From assembly GCA_026929865.2 (NCBI GenBank), contig CM049402.1, forward strand, positions 26,842,501 through 26,906,500: DNA of 64,000 bases, read 5' to 3'. This DNA comes from Hyperoplus lanceolatus (taxonomy: Eukaryota; Chordata; Actinopteri; Uranoscopiformes; Ammodytidae). Position 1 is the first letter of the stretch; each line of letters starts with the position of its first letter. The notes beneath the pieces are model-generated. The model was not told the DNA's origin. It searched no databases and saw nothing but the letters and a program-made list of their open reading frames with translations. Both the position numbers and the translations under genes were made by a program. Positions 19,163 through 33,351 of the stretch are shown here, in pieces.

Positions 19163-20828
19163 GAGTTAGATGTTGGAGACTAATTCCTGACAAAACACTA
19201 TTTTTCCCTCTGACCATCCTTTCTGTGCAATATCTCCAGTTATAGCACATGTCAAGTTACAGTTACAGTTGGTGAGGGCACAGGGGACGTTTCTGCTCAC
19301 TGTACAAGCGACATGGTACCAAACCTGGCAATGTTACTGTGACGACAAGACTGCACACACAGTCACTGTGGCCACCAAGAAATAGCTCAAGCATGTAATT
19401 ACAAACTAGTGTTAAAGAAAATATGGAGCAAGCTAACAGAGATTTTCACACTCTATGTATGCGTAATAATGAATGCACAATCCAGGCTGATAGTGTCATC
19501 TAGTGTTGTGTTGGTACTTCACCCTGAGCTGGACTATAAATCAACTCTTACATTGCACACTTCTATGGCAACAGGAAAAAAGCATGGAAACATAAATCAC
19601 GTAATACACATAAAAGAAAACTCTAACTTGGGACCATAAGATGATGTTTGACATTATTATTAATAGGAATGGTGGTATTGTATCAGTGAAGAGACACAAC
19701 AATAACACAGCAAACAAGGGAGGAGATATATCATTGTCATGAATTCAATTGGCTTTGATCCCTGTCAATCCCTGATCTCATCTTCTAACAACAATTACTG
19801 GTATCCCTTCATCTTACCAATGGGGAAAAGATAAGTACTACAATCATGTAGGTCATTTTGCAAGGCAATGGAAAACAATGACCAGTTTGGGAATTTAGGT
19901 TTGAGGATTTGTTGCCACCGCTGTTGGGTGTTGTCTAAACACGCTTTAATTATCCACATGAACAACCTCAGCATTAAGTAGGGTATTAATTATATCTTGA
20001 TGGTTTCATTTTTGCAAATTAATTACACACATGGGGTTACATAGGTTACATTTATTCTGAAAAATTCCCAAAGTATTTAAAGCAAAGTGTACAAATGTTC
20101 TAGTATATTGCCTCCATATACAACAACTGCATACATGTGATTAATGCCTAACAAACACTAGAAGACTGTTACTGTTACTCCGATTGGCTGTTGACAATGT
20201 TCACTTCATTTAACTTCACTGTTTGCATGAGCTAAGACTAAAATCTTATCTTAGCTCAGGAGAGCTCCAATTATCACCATACACTTAACGATTGAGTTGA
20301 TGAGAGCACGCCCCAACTCCAGCAAGACTCTCATGAGTTCAACCCGACATAGGAAATGTGTCTTCGGCAGTGAAATCGTGTGGGAAGTCGTTTGGTGTAA
20401 GGTCGGCATAAGATGACAATGTGATGATTAATATGTCTAACACATGTTTGCAACAACACAGAGCGTAGCGGTACAGATGCAGCATGCAGGCCTCGGCTGT
20501 CGGCGGTGCGGCTCAGGGGAGAGAAATGTCTGAATGTGTCTGGCTCTGTGCTGCACAGTGCGCCGGCTCAGCACAGCCCAGGCTCTGTCCAAATGTCAGA
20601 GGCAACATTAAACCTCAGGGGTGTTTAGGAGAACAAACACACACGTCTGAGACGGAGGGAGAGAGAGTCATCACCTAGCCTCTAAATGTGTTGGTATCAC
20701 GGTGCAAAGGATGCTGGGAGCCAAGTCTCATTAGCATCCTTTCCCATGTTGACGACAGCCTAAAGGCGGTGGGGCGCGCCAGTGCTCTTATGTGTTTGAG
20801 ACTAGGGTTTATTTAGTTTGTTTGTGAA
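19163..20828. other. Non-coding DNA with one short hairpin
   Basis: A 9-bp stem GAGCTAAGA/TCTTAGCTC lies at about 20230-20258. No gene or bounded element was recognised. Confidence 0.45.
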
Positions 20829-22016
<1,188 letters not shown>

Positions 22017-22149
22017 GCATGATTCTGTTTAATTATCTAGCAATGAAATGAACTGTGATAGCTGGCTGTGAGGAGTGACTGTGTGTACTGTATGTGTGTT
22101 GAGGGTGCATCTGTGTGCAATAAGTCTTTGCTTTGCATGTGGTGGGTGG

Positions 22150-22152
<3 letters not shown>

Positions 22153-22197
<45 letters not shown>

Positions 22198-22209
22198 TGT
22201 GTGTGTGTT
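22153..22209. repeat. (TG)n microsatellite with one phase slip
   Basis: A TG run to 22190, one extra G, then GT to about 22209. Confidence 0.95.
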
Positions 22210-22344
22210 CTGTGTGATTGTGGGTAAGTTGTTATTAGAGAGCATGAGGGAGAGGTCGGTTATGGGGAAACAGAAAGAGAGCTGAGCGGTAATTCCTTTC
22301 CTCCTGAATTATTCAGGAGCCTTTGCGTGTGTATGTGTGAACAT

Positions 22345-22348
<4 letters not shown>

Positions 22349-22397
<49 letters not shown>
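22349..22397. repeat. (GT)n microsatellite, ~49 bp
   Basis: A pure GT run 140 bp downstream of the previous array. The intervening 22210-22348 shows nothing notable. Confidence 0.95.
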
Positions 22398-22869
22398 CAT
22401 GGGAGCATGCTCTGGCTCCTATGAAACTACAACAATGGCAGTTTGTCAGGTCAGCAGCCCCTACTATCTCATTGTAATAAGCACAATAAAGGCTGTGGAG
22501 GGCATTTTCACCGAGTTCACCAATGCACCGCTACTCTGGGCTTTCATCAACCATCGATTTCCAGCATTGTGGGAAAGAGCCCTCTGGTTGGACGGTTATA
22601 TAATGCAACAGTGATGTGATTGGCATTGTGAATAAATAAGGGGGGAATCAGCAACATCAAGTTAAGTTGGAGATGTGCGGAAAGACATTTGATGGAATTG
22701 AAGCTTTGTAGTAAAGTGTTTTGGGTTTTACAGCCCCCAACTTGACTGTTTTGTTTCACTCTCACAGATCTCATTAAGCTGGTTTCCAGCAACAGCAGCA
22801 GCTGTTTTTTTGTGAAAAAGCTCTGACTTACCCACTGTATATGAGTGTGCTCAGCAGCAAACAGCAGTC

Positions 22870-23100
22870 AGACATAGTTGGACACTAGATGGTGAGCAGA
22901 GTGGAGCATTTAGCGGCTAAAGAGACAGATATTCTTCACAGGGGTTGGCGGAGACCAAAATTAAAATGTAATGAATATTGTACTCACATACATATAATAA
23001 GAGGGGACAAAAACATGGCGCCAAATGAATGCTCACACATTTACAACTATATGGTCAGGTATTATGTCAATGGTGTGTTAGCAGTTGAATGCAGCTTTAA
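22870..23100. repeat. Dispersed teleost repeat, MITE-like
   Basis: ACACTAGATGGTGAGCAGAG, AGACAGATATTCTTCACAGG and GGCGGAGACCAAAA are motifs I remember as frequent in percomorph genomes. The right side ends GAATGCAGCTTTAA (TTAA at 23097-23100), suggesting a TTAA-type element. The left boundary is uncertain. Confidence 0.5.
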
Positions 23101-23286
23101 GTAAGTTAATTTTCAATGCACTGTATTACTTCACTTGAGAAAAACACAAATACCTATTCCGCTGCTGGTCACACACGTGGAAAGTTATTGAAAGATTGAC
23201 ATTGAAAAAAGATTAAAATGACCCTTAAATACAGTGTGGCTGGGACTCTGTGTGAGAAGTACTCTGTGATTCAAGAAGACCTCTAA

Positions 23287-24037
23287 CCTTCCTTTCGTGT
23301 TAGGGTCGCCACAGACCCGTTTTGGTTTTCAAATGCACAAATGAACCACTCACATTTTGTTTATTGCATCAAGATTTCTTGACTTTGTCAGGAACCTCTA
23401 TTTCAAAAAAAAAAAAAAAAATAAAAAAGAGCTCCTATTTGCAGTATTCAAAAATGAGGAGATATACAGTGAGCTAAGTTCTGGATCATGTTTTTGGTGA
23501 AAATGGCCACCTGATTCTATAAATAAGAGGTGTCAGGTCTGCCGAAGCACTACGGACAGAAAGATAAAAGTATAGTGCTTTTCCTGCAAGAAATATCTCT
23601 GCAAAGAACACTGAAAGTGTTGCTTTTTGTCACACATCTGTACACACACATACACATGCACACAGAGACTCTGTTTTGTTTTACTAGTTTTGGAACCAGT
23701 AATTGATTTCGATTGGTTTGATTTGTTGATTGGTTGTTGTTTATTTGACCTTACAAATCTATATTTTGTGTTGTGACTTGTTCTGGTTTTCATTGTGTGT
23801 TTGTATAAATAAACAAACACACAAAAAAATAAAAGTCGGCGCATACTAACAAAAAAAAGGCCCAGCCGCCTACACCAAAAATATTAAAGACAACATTTTC
23901 ATGGATAAGGAAGCTTAACAAGGTAAGTGATGAGAAACAAATTGGATTTAGTGTGTTTTATAGCTGATTTCAGACACGGGTCGAAACCGACCCGCTAACA
24001 CCATGGATGGTAACAGAAAGTTAACACAGGAGGAAGG
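23287..24037. mobile_element. piggyBac-like non-autonomous element, 751 bp
   Basis: CTAA flanks both sides (23283-23286 and 24038-24041), a four-base duplication one base from the TTAA used by piggyBac. The inverted ends are CCTTCCTTTCGTGTTAGGGT and the complement of AACACAGGAGGAAGG. Inside each end is an acidic-looking GGGTCG...GACCCG motif (ACAGACCCG at left; GGGTCGAAACCGACCCG at right). The interior is non-coding and includes a 17-base A run (23405-23421). Assignment to piggyBac rests on terminus style and duplication. Confidence 0.75.
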
Positions 24038-24041
24038 CTAA

Positions 24042-27000
24042 CAAGGATGCCTCCAATGTGCCTGTGCTTGAAGGTGACAATGAAGGATTTGATTTGTTCC
24101 CTGCTAAGAGAATGTGGTTTTCTATATAAGTATCCACAGAAACCTGCTGGTAGGAAGGAAATGTAAATGCTACCTGGGAAACAATTTCTTAAAAAAACAA
24201 AATAAAACGTTAACAGAGCAATAATCTCCCAAAACAGAGGTTGTTACAGCCAGACTTTTCTAAATGTCTCCTTTTTCACACAAAATGTCAGACCTGTTGT
24301 GTCACGCAGGGTCTCCAAAGATCCTTTCAGAATGTTCAAAGACGCAGCTAGTCACGCTCTCAACATGATTTGAAGATTATTTTCTTTAAAGAATTTCCCT
24401 GCAAGCATTCATTGCCAACAGGCTGTTGCTCAACATCTATATATAACATCTCTATCATCTTTCAGCCCCACGGGAGATACATCTGGAGGTAGTGGTGGCT
24501 GGAAGAGAGAGACAGGAAGAAGGAACATTTTCAATTAACCTACTTTGATCAGCCTATTTAGTATTTTATTTTTTTTTTTTTGGGTGGGAGGAGACGCCGA
24601 GTTGCTCCGCACGCTTAAACTGCGTGTCTTTTCCAATTAAGTGTCCTATTATCATGCAAGTTCATCATACACCCACTCCCCCTCACTGGCTTTGGATTAA
24701 CACAGCAGATTCCTTGCCACCATCAGCCTACACGGTGGATTAAGACCAAATCGAACCCCAGGTTGTTGCTCTCATTTTATCCTCTCTTAATTTCCCTCAA
24801 TCGCATTCTGAAGCAGTCGCCTTCTCTCCTAAATGAGCCTCTTCAAGAGGATCAGACGGCTTGATAGCTGAAAATCTGCATTTTGGTGATTAGGGCCACT
24901 TGATGGATATCACATCACAGTCCTCAGTTTGTGCTCTATAGAACCTCTGACCCAGAAATGCAAATGTGTATAGCATCTTGGCTTTAATCTGGATTTCAAC
25001 AATCCTCATGAACTCACTTGTGACTTGTGATGGAGTTGTGCCAATTCTAAAGGTGAAAGAGAGTGGCACATTTGTCATGTGCTCTGACACTGTAAGATGC
25101 TTTGCAATCACAGTGTATATGATCAGAACAGACGGGTGTTACTTTGTCAAACATGGTTTGCCAGCACTTGGTTAACAGTCCAATACACGGCTTGATTTAC
25201 AGCTGCCCTCTGTACTTACTGCAAGTGGAATCGATACTAAGGACATCAGCATCAAGCAGAGGAAGGAGGAAGCCAGAGCCAGCGTCTTGAGCATCAGGTT
25301 TACTTACAGTAAGGCCAGAGTAGACGATTACCTAACTACTGACCTTAATCAACTTTGGATCCATTAAGGCAGAATGGACGGAAGACAGACCAAACGAAGG
25401 GTCATAAAGCAACTTTTAAATGAGTGCGGTCAGGTGTAATGTAGGAGTGATTCAGTGCTGGCTGCCAGTGATGAGACAAGAGTTGATATGCATTCTGGTC
25501 GATAGCAGCTTTATGGAAGCCCATTCATGCCACACAAATGAACAATGTATGAAAAGTGTTGCATGGTAAAGTCAAATTTATACAATGTTATATACATTTT
25601 GTGATTGTTTACTGTATGATTTCATATTTCATACTTTTGATTTAGTATCTGAAGATTTTGATACCCAACATGGCTATTAGTACCTTATTTATTAGACTTT
25701 GTATCCCAAATGCTAGACTTCACATAAGTAAAAAGGTTGATTTCATGTCTCAAAAAATCAATAACAATTGTGTATCTAATTCTTTTAGTATGTCAAAAAC
25801 TTTGACTTGTTTACTTGTAGATTTCCTCATTTGTCAGGAATAGTCTGCCGTAGGTAGTACATCCCAGAAGTGGAATTTTAAGTTGTCTATTATTATCCTT
25901 CAACTTCAAACGGAAAGGCTTTTAGTAAAGTGCAACGTCCTTGCCTCACCGTAAAGCCTTCAAGACTAATAGATTCACATGTGCTAATGTTGTGAAGCAG
26001 CCTCCACAGCTGTTCATGGTTCAAACAAGCTATACCACCATGTTATATGCATGATGCACCGTGGATGTGCTCAAAGGCTTTTAGATTTATTATTAAGTGA
26101 ATGAAGAGGTACCTGTGTGAATCAAAGCTTATTCAAATGTGCACTGGTGTCAACTGGCATGTGTGTCTTGGACATGAATCTAAGATTGATTTGATGCTAT
26201 TGCAAAAGTGTCATAAAAAAAAACGCTAATTTTGCAAGTCATTTTAAAGAAAAAAACCTAGTAACACTGTTTTGGACTAGTGATGTCTTACTAACCAAGC
26301 TAATTCCTGAAATATGAGAATGCAAGGAATGGGAGTGAGCCCAGAGTCCTATTATTGAAACATATAATTGGATGTGAAAGAGAAAGTTAAAGTTAAAGTT
26401 CACATCATACATGTGATGTTGTGTCACAAGTACAGTACTTTTATTTAGAATTTACGGGACAGCTACAGTTACTAGCTACTAATAAAATAAGGAATTAACC
26501 TTGAACACACATTATGTGTTAATGGTAGGCTACTATGTAAGTGTTCAAACAACAATAAGCAATATTAAAATGTAGAGTGGAAGAGGTCATTCTGCACAGT
26601 AGTTTTACTGTACACTATGCACATTTAAAAAAAAAAATAACTACGAGGTTTTACCTCATTTTGAATGCAGGGTTTAACTTATGGAGACTTGTGACTGTAC
26701 ATAACTCCAGTCAAAATACAACATGAAAAAACACCACAATGTGAATGCCTACTTCAACACTACCATTGCAGTGATTCTGCATTCATTTCATCTCAGATTT
26801 TAATCAGTTTCCAACCTGTTAACATTGTTATGTCAACATCCTCAAACAACCCCATCAAATAATTAATAACACAAGATCACAAAATCTGACCAGAATGTAA
26901 TGCCATTCTTTGGCCAAAAAAAAACAGAAGTGGGCAAATCTGAGGGAGACATGTTTTATGATTTGGGTTGAACTGACCTTTTAAATTCATTTAAACTTTG

Positions 27001-30000
27001 AATGTGGTGATCCGTGTCTAATTATCACATTGCTCGGCTACTTGCAGTGAGGACTCCTGGGCCCTATTGCCTGTAAATTGAATGCCACTTGTGATCAGCA
27101 CGGTTCAGTAAACCCCGCTTTACACACTGTCTTCACCTCCGCTCGCTCTGTATACCTTTGGGCCTCCTTCCCCTCCCCTTCCTTTTCTTCTTCTCCACCT
27201 CCTCTTCCTCTGCACTCCCCACCTATCATGAAGGTTCAGCGTCAGCCAATTAGGCGAGACTGTGAGAACCCCCCCCTTTCCCTCCGGCAGAAGATACGAG
27301 GGCTCCTTGTTTCTTTGAGAGTGAGCCTTTTGTGGCTTGCCTTTTTCAAACACACTGCAGCACAAAAGGATCACACTTCTATAATTGGCTGTCTCGGTTG
27401 ACGTTCAAAAAGGCGGCCCCTTATTTGTCCTCAGATTTGAGGCAATAAACAATACGGCATGAATAAAACATAAATCACAATTATTCACGTCAGGGATAAA
27501 CAAATGATTTCCCATTTGTAAATATTTCAGCCGCGGTGTCTTGTCGGTATATTGTTGCCTTGTGTGGCCCTTGGATGGGTTGAAGGAGATCTCAGGAAAA
27601 GGGGGTGGGGAGGCAAGATCTTTTTTCCGTGCCCGGGCGTTTTGTTAAACATTAATGGGGCCAATGCCGTATACGGAAGTGGCTTTAATCTTTTCGCCCG
27701 CCGGAGCCGCTGTCTCCTTCACCCACCTCCTTCGTTCCTCTCATCTTCCCTTCCCAATCCTCTCTTCCACTCACCTCTCCAGCCCTCTCATCTTGATCCC
27801 TCTCTCTCTCCACCTCCTTTCATGTCTTAGAAATATTCTCTCCCTCTTTAACCCCCTCTGCCTTATACCTCAATCGACGGATTGGGCAATCACCTCTCCG
27901 TGCTCTGAGCAGTACATCATCTTAGATCTGGGTTATTCAAATTAGGTTTAAATCTCTTTCCCCCCCTCCCCTCCCTCCACCCTTGTTCCACTTCAGACCC
28001 ATTTGTCATTTTTCCTTTTCCTCCGAGAGCAAGAAAGCGAGAGTCACAAGCCACAAATGTCGTGATAGGGTTTTGATAGGATTGCAAGTGAAGATCACCC
28101 TCCGACCTGCCATTTGTCTAGGGTCTGATGATTCATCTTGATGGACGGCAATGAAGCTCTTACATTATAACACAATTAACAGTGTCTTAACAAGTATGAT
28201 TAAGTGACAGATTATCCTGGCTGCAGGACATATCGTCACAACTGTAACTAACCCTAACCCAAATTGACTCAGCTGTTGCTAATTGCCTTAAGTTATTTGA
28301 GATGGCAACAACAAAGACATCATAAAGGATTTTTCTTGTTTTAGATCACGGAGAGTAAATCACAGGAATGAAGCCTAATCATTACTCAAAGCCTTAGCTT
28401 GTAGATGTGGAGTGTAAATGATGGACAGCAAAGTTTTTGGTATCTCCCAGTTAAATGTTAAAGTACATTATGACATTGTTTTAAGAATAACTATAAGCGC
28501 AGCTCCTTTTTTTGATTATATTTAACTTGTGTGTCATTTGCTTTCTAACTTGTATGGTATTTTGAACAAAAATAAAACAAAAACAAGGCAAATCCCAATA
28601 CAAAATTGTTTCACAAATGACTCAAATGATTCAGCCCTTGTGTACACACTACACTGTAGCGTGTACAAGGCAAGTTGTGCATGAGCATAGAGGCAGCTGG
28701 GAAGTAGAAGAAAGAGAAATAGGCCATCCAAGGATTTACCAAGATATAAAGTTGTACTCGGAGACAACTGGGTGTGTAAAGTACTTTGTCCCCCTACTAT
28801 TATGGCTTTTCCTTGTAACATGCTGGCTGATGAATGCAGCATTTTTTCCAGAGGATAAGAGCTATGGCGCTTGATTTGGCGACATGTAGAGGTTCACATG
28901 TGTGTATTGTTTCCAGTGTGACTAGAGTCACCCATCTCACACAGGATGAGCAGATCTCAGGCACTGCCCAGTCACCAGGTAATGCTTTAACACCTGAGAT
29001 TGGCTGCTATTCATTCTATTCAGCCCTTCTTTTCTGCTATTTCATCAGCAACACATTATGATTTTCCGTCTCCTCCGTACACTGGATGGATGTGCGCGCT
29101 GTGTTAAAGGATTAGTCTGCTCCCTCCCGGCAGCCCCCTAAAGCAGCGTTTCCTTTTCCATCAGCGCTCTTATTCGTCTTTCCTTCCCTCTTAAAAACGT
29201 CTGAAAATTGTGTTGCATATTTATTCCCGCAGAATTAGCATCACAAACACTCTTCTCAGGCTCTTTGTTATGCTTCAGGGGGAGGGAGAGTGAGGGAAAG
29301 TAGATTTTGCTTTTTTCGTTCTCTGAGGCACACTTAAAGCAGGCTTTTCTAGGCTTCCTCGTGCTTTTGAGCAGAGCTCGGGGCTTAAGGAGACGCTCTC
29401 CATGTACTTGAAGTAAAGACGGCTATGACTTAAAATAATGTTGTATCTTTAGCATTCCTGTTAACCACATAGTTTCCCTCTCTCTATTGCTCACCCTCAT
29501 TGCTCTTATACGTCTTATTATTCATCTCCTGCCTTACATATATGGCTGCTGCCAAATTCATTCAAATAAACATTGAAGGCATTTGACTCTAGTAAAGGTC
29601 CAGATTTGACAGTTTAGAGATTTGAAGCAGGGGATCAACTTGTTGGTCGGAACTATTGGAGTCAGACACAATTAGAAATACTGCCTGGTGGTTACATACA
29701 TATATGATGAAACATACAATTGCCGAACAATGAAAGTAAAGTGGTGTTGGCAGAAGAACACATTAAGCTACATTATGGTAGGCTACAATGTCACTGCACC
29801 TGACAATATGTCAGGTTGCAGTAATAGGACCCCATATGTTACACCAGTCTTAACAGAGGACACAAAGGTAGTACAGAAATCATAATGACTTGACACTCCT
29901 TGTGTACCCTGTGCCATCAGATCGTATGTATGCACACCATTAGTTGTATGTTCTCATCTTCACCACACTGGATTAATGTTTCATAAAGAATGGTAAGGGG

Positions 30001-30984
30001 AACTCAAAACGGTCCTTGTATTTATCTGGGGAAAATATTGCAGGATATTACATTAAAGCTGATTATTGCTTGGATTTTGTTGTTTGAAAAACAAATAACA
30101 GCTGCTTTGAATATGAAAAAAATCCTCTGTTATCCTCTGTTGTGTTGTGCAATTTGACAGAAATACAATAACAAAGATTCAGTATTCGGCTGTAGGACTC
30201 TGTGAAGCATTACCAGAGTATTATAAAATCATTAGAACTTTTCTCACAATATGGGCGTAAGACAAATAGCTTCCAATTAAATGTAATGCCATTAACTAGA
30301 CAACTGCCCTATAAAGTATTACACTTACTAAGTGTATGCACACTGTGAGTGTGTGTATTACATCATTCCAATTATCGTGTCCTGAGTGTGCCCAAAATCA
30401 ATTATTTAGTGGAAAGCTGGGTAAACCATGACCTACAGTAAGTAATTTTCAATGTAATCATCTGTCCATCCATAGATTGTAATTCTCACTATAGGGGCAT
30501 GCTTGTCTTACTAGACAGTCTTCCTCAGAAACAAAGAAGGAAAGCAGTTGGCTTGTGTTTAGAACCCAATACATTATTCAAGTTAATTAATAATCTCTTT
30601 TGAAAATATATTTATACTTACACTATACATTGACCAGCTCATGGTCAAGGTTTCGAATAATAACTGTGAATAGTGCTGAATGTCCTTGCTATTCTTGCAG
30701 CTCTAAAAGGCTGTACAGACAGCAGTACTTTGAGCTAAAGGCTAAAGTTGGCATATTAGCACAACGACAACATACCAAACTGCATACTACTTATGAACAC
30801 CAGCATGCTCATTTCTTTCACCTCTTTGCCTGGTCTGTACCAACGTTATGGACCGGCATCTAGCTCACCTACATGGTATTTAGCATCTGGATTTTTTTTT
30901 CTAGTAGGCTTGCCATCACTTCACAGCAGCACTGTAAGTGATCACACAGCGGTGGGTTTTTATAATTATGTTTCTGGGCGATTC
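24042..30984. other. Long repeat-poor non-coding stretch, ~6.9 kb
   Basis: This is the longest block without a bounded transposon or long microsatellite. It includes pyrimidine-rich segments (27160-27220, 27710-27850, 27955-28025), an A/T run near 24573, and no frame with recognisable domains on either strand. Repeat-poor blocks in teleost intergenic DNA can hold conserved regulatory elements. Nothing in the sequence alone proves that here. Confidence 0.5.
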
Positions 30985-31135
30985 TTGCTTTTATTAGGTC
31001 GCCGACAGTGGACTAGCAAGTGAGGACATTACCGGAATGTAGAAAGAGATTGGGAATGACATGCAACAAAGGTCCCCAGCTGGACATGAACCAGGTATAT
31101 TGCCTTAACCTCTAGGGCCATCAGGGCGCTGATAG
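30985..31135 (-). mobile_element. tRNA-derived SINE, copy B (degenerate)
   Basis: On the minus strand a tRNA-like head has an A-box-like CCTAGAGGTTAAGGC and a B-box-like GGTTCATGTCC. It is followed by GGGGACCTTTGTTGCATGTC and a CT-rich body ending near AATAAAAGCAAG. The post-head TTGCATGTCATTCCC resembles CTGCATGTCACTCCC in the SINE at 51000-51183, so these belong to one broad family. Confidence 0.65.
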
Positions 31136-31834
31136 CACAACACTTTAACAACAGACCGAGTTTGCAGATTAGACAAATCCACTATCTTCTTTCCAGGAAT
31201 TCTGTAGCTGTGAGTGTGTCAGCAGGTGTGCTGCTGGTGCGGTCACTTCTATGTCAGACAGAAGCCCGTCCATGCGAGTGTGATGAAAACCACAGGGGAG
31301 AGATTGCAGCTAATGCAGGCTAAATGCTCCTGACAGGGTCGAAGCCCCCCCCAGGGCAACCGTGGCTGTCCCAAAACACACAGGCAGCACATACACACAC
31401 AGACCCCAATCCCGCTAACCCCAACCCTCCCCCCCACCCCCCACACTCATGTGTTTAATCGCTGTGCCCCGGGCATGCGCTCATCACTCCTTCCATACCT
31501 TCATACTTCCTCATCAGCGTGCAGTGGCCCTCACCTCCCACTCACCCTCCTATCTTATTCACTCGGCACTAACACAGTGTGCAGCGGTGGCAGCAAGGTC
31601 ACATGTCCCTTTTCATTCCACTCCATTTTATTCTTCAGGTATACATTGAGGATAATTGGAATTAAGTGGTTGGTGTGTCTTTTATTTTATGTTGGTCTTC
31701 GGAATATATCAAATAATGGGTAGGCTATACATGATGAGCAGGTATCTGTTCAATTACAATCAGTGATACACCATAATACACCGAATGTAGTCGTTGAGGA
31801 ACGACATTTGTGCTACATATGATTTATACATTAG
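31136..31834. other. Non-coding DNA
   Basis: C-rich segment at 31340-31440; no gene recognised. Confidence 0.5.
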
Positions 31835-31985
31835 CATTTTTCCTTTTTATTGGACAGTTTTGGAGAGACAGAAATTAAATGGGGCAGAGATTGGAAGACA
31901 TGCAGAACGACCCGGGCCGTATTCGAACATGGGTCTACTGAGCAATGAGCCTCATGGGGGCACACCCACGGAACAGACACAGGCA
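31835..31985 (-). mobile_element. tRNA-derived SINE, copy C
   Basis: The minus strand has a B-box-like ATGTTCGAATACGG, then GGTCGTTCTGCATGTC, then CTCTGCCCCATTTAATTTC and a CCAATAAAAAGG tail. The body matches the SINE at 51000-51183 (GGTCGTTCTCTGCATGTC, CTCTGCCCCATTTC). The head is more decayed. Confidence 0.7.
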
Positions 31986-33106
31986 TCCCATTGTTCATCA
32001 TAAATCACCAGTTAACTCAAAACAGTTTACACTGGTCAGCTAGGAGGAATGTGGGTATAAAGTAGTGCATAAACAATGCATCTGTACACTATGGTTAAAA
32101 TGTTAAAATTACATTTTTGTTTGGCATTCTTTTCTGTATTGTGTTGTCAACAGAGGGACATGACAGGAGGAACTGCTCATTGAGGGAGACAAGCAACGCT
32201 AGTATCATGAATGGCAATGGATACTTGACTTTCTTTGAACAACTAATGTCCGTTTGCACACAAGTGAGCTATCTTACTGTATGACTTAAATACAGCATGT
32301 CAACATTGACATGGCTTGATCGTTTTTTAATTATGTTAGTTTGTTTTTGTTATTTTTGTGCTAAGCCTCTTAGTTCTATTCTCCCAGTGAGTTGTTGTAT
32401 TCCAGTAAGAGAGTTTCAGTCCACATTGTCTGTATTTGCCTGTGTATTTGCCTGGAAAACAAATTCCCATTATTGTTAGCAGCTCATGCAAACGTTACGA
32501 AAAGCAACTGCCAGTATGGCCACAAGGTCAAATCATTGTTAGTTTTGAGCCGCACACACTAAAAGGGCTTGAATCAGTTCACAACCTACACCGCAACAGA
32601 AAGAAGCAAATTATATTACATCAAAAGGGCTACATTCAAAGGGTGAAGCATTATAATGAACAACTATCACATTACCTGTAACACCAGTGCTCCGATGGAA
32701 ACTTTTAATTTACATTAGCAATACAAATGAATATATAAAACCCGGTTAACTGTACAACTTCAAGTAGCATAACACATTACATGTTCTATTCAACCCCTAC
32801 TACCTTCTGACAATATTCATTAGTTTCATTTGTAACCCTGTGTGCACACTGCTCGCTCCCTGAACAAACTACTATCCATATAGACCAGTCTATGCAAAAC
32901 ACAGCCAGACCAGAGACTTAACACAGCTTCAGCTCAACATCAGTGAGGTCACCAAACAGCATAAAAAGCCATTTCCTTAATGTGCTAACCACCCTGTATT
33001 TGAATATGCCATTTCAAATATACTATTGGATTAAACTTTAAACTTATAATTAGAAAAATCACTTACATTAGTATATTTTATATATTTATAACAAATATTC
33101 AATATA
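31986..33106. other. Non-coding DNA, AT-rich
   Basis: No gene or bounded repeat; the last 60 bp before the Tc1-like insertion are TATA-rich. Confidence 0.5.
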
Positions 33107-33351
33107 CAGTATCTCACAAAAGTGAGTACACCCCTCACATTTCTTCACATTTTTCTTTATATCTTTCCATGCGACAACACTGAATAAATGACACTTTGAT
33201 ACAATGTAAAGTAGTCAGTGTACAGCTTGTATAACAGTGTAAATTTACTGTCCCCTCAAAATAACTCGACACACAGCCATTAATGTCTAAACTGCTGGCA
33301 ACAAAAGTGAGTACACCCCTTAGAAAAATTTTACAAATTGGGCCCAAAGTG

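Noticed and set aside
20230..20258. 9-bp stem hairpin GAGCTAAGA/TCTTAGCTC as an RNA gene
   Set aside because: Too short and isolated, with no supporting context.
27078..27401. 107-codon frame in the repeat-poor block as a possible exon
   Set aside because: No domain recognised, Ser/Pro-rich from a CT-rich tract, and an opposite-strand frame of similar length exists.
28245..28262. Telomere-like CTAACCCTAACCC
   Set aside because: Only about two units of the vertebrate telomere motif; not an interstitial telomere array.
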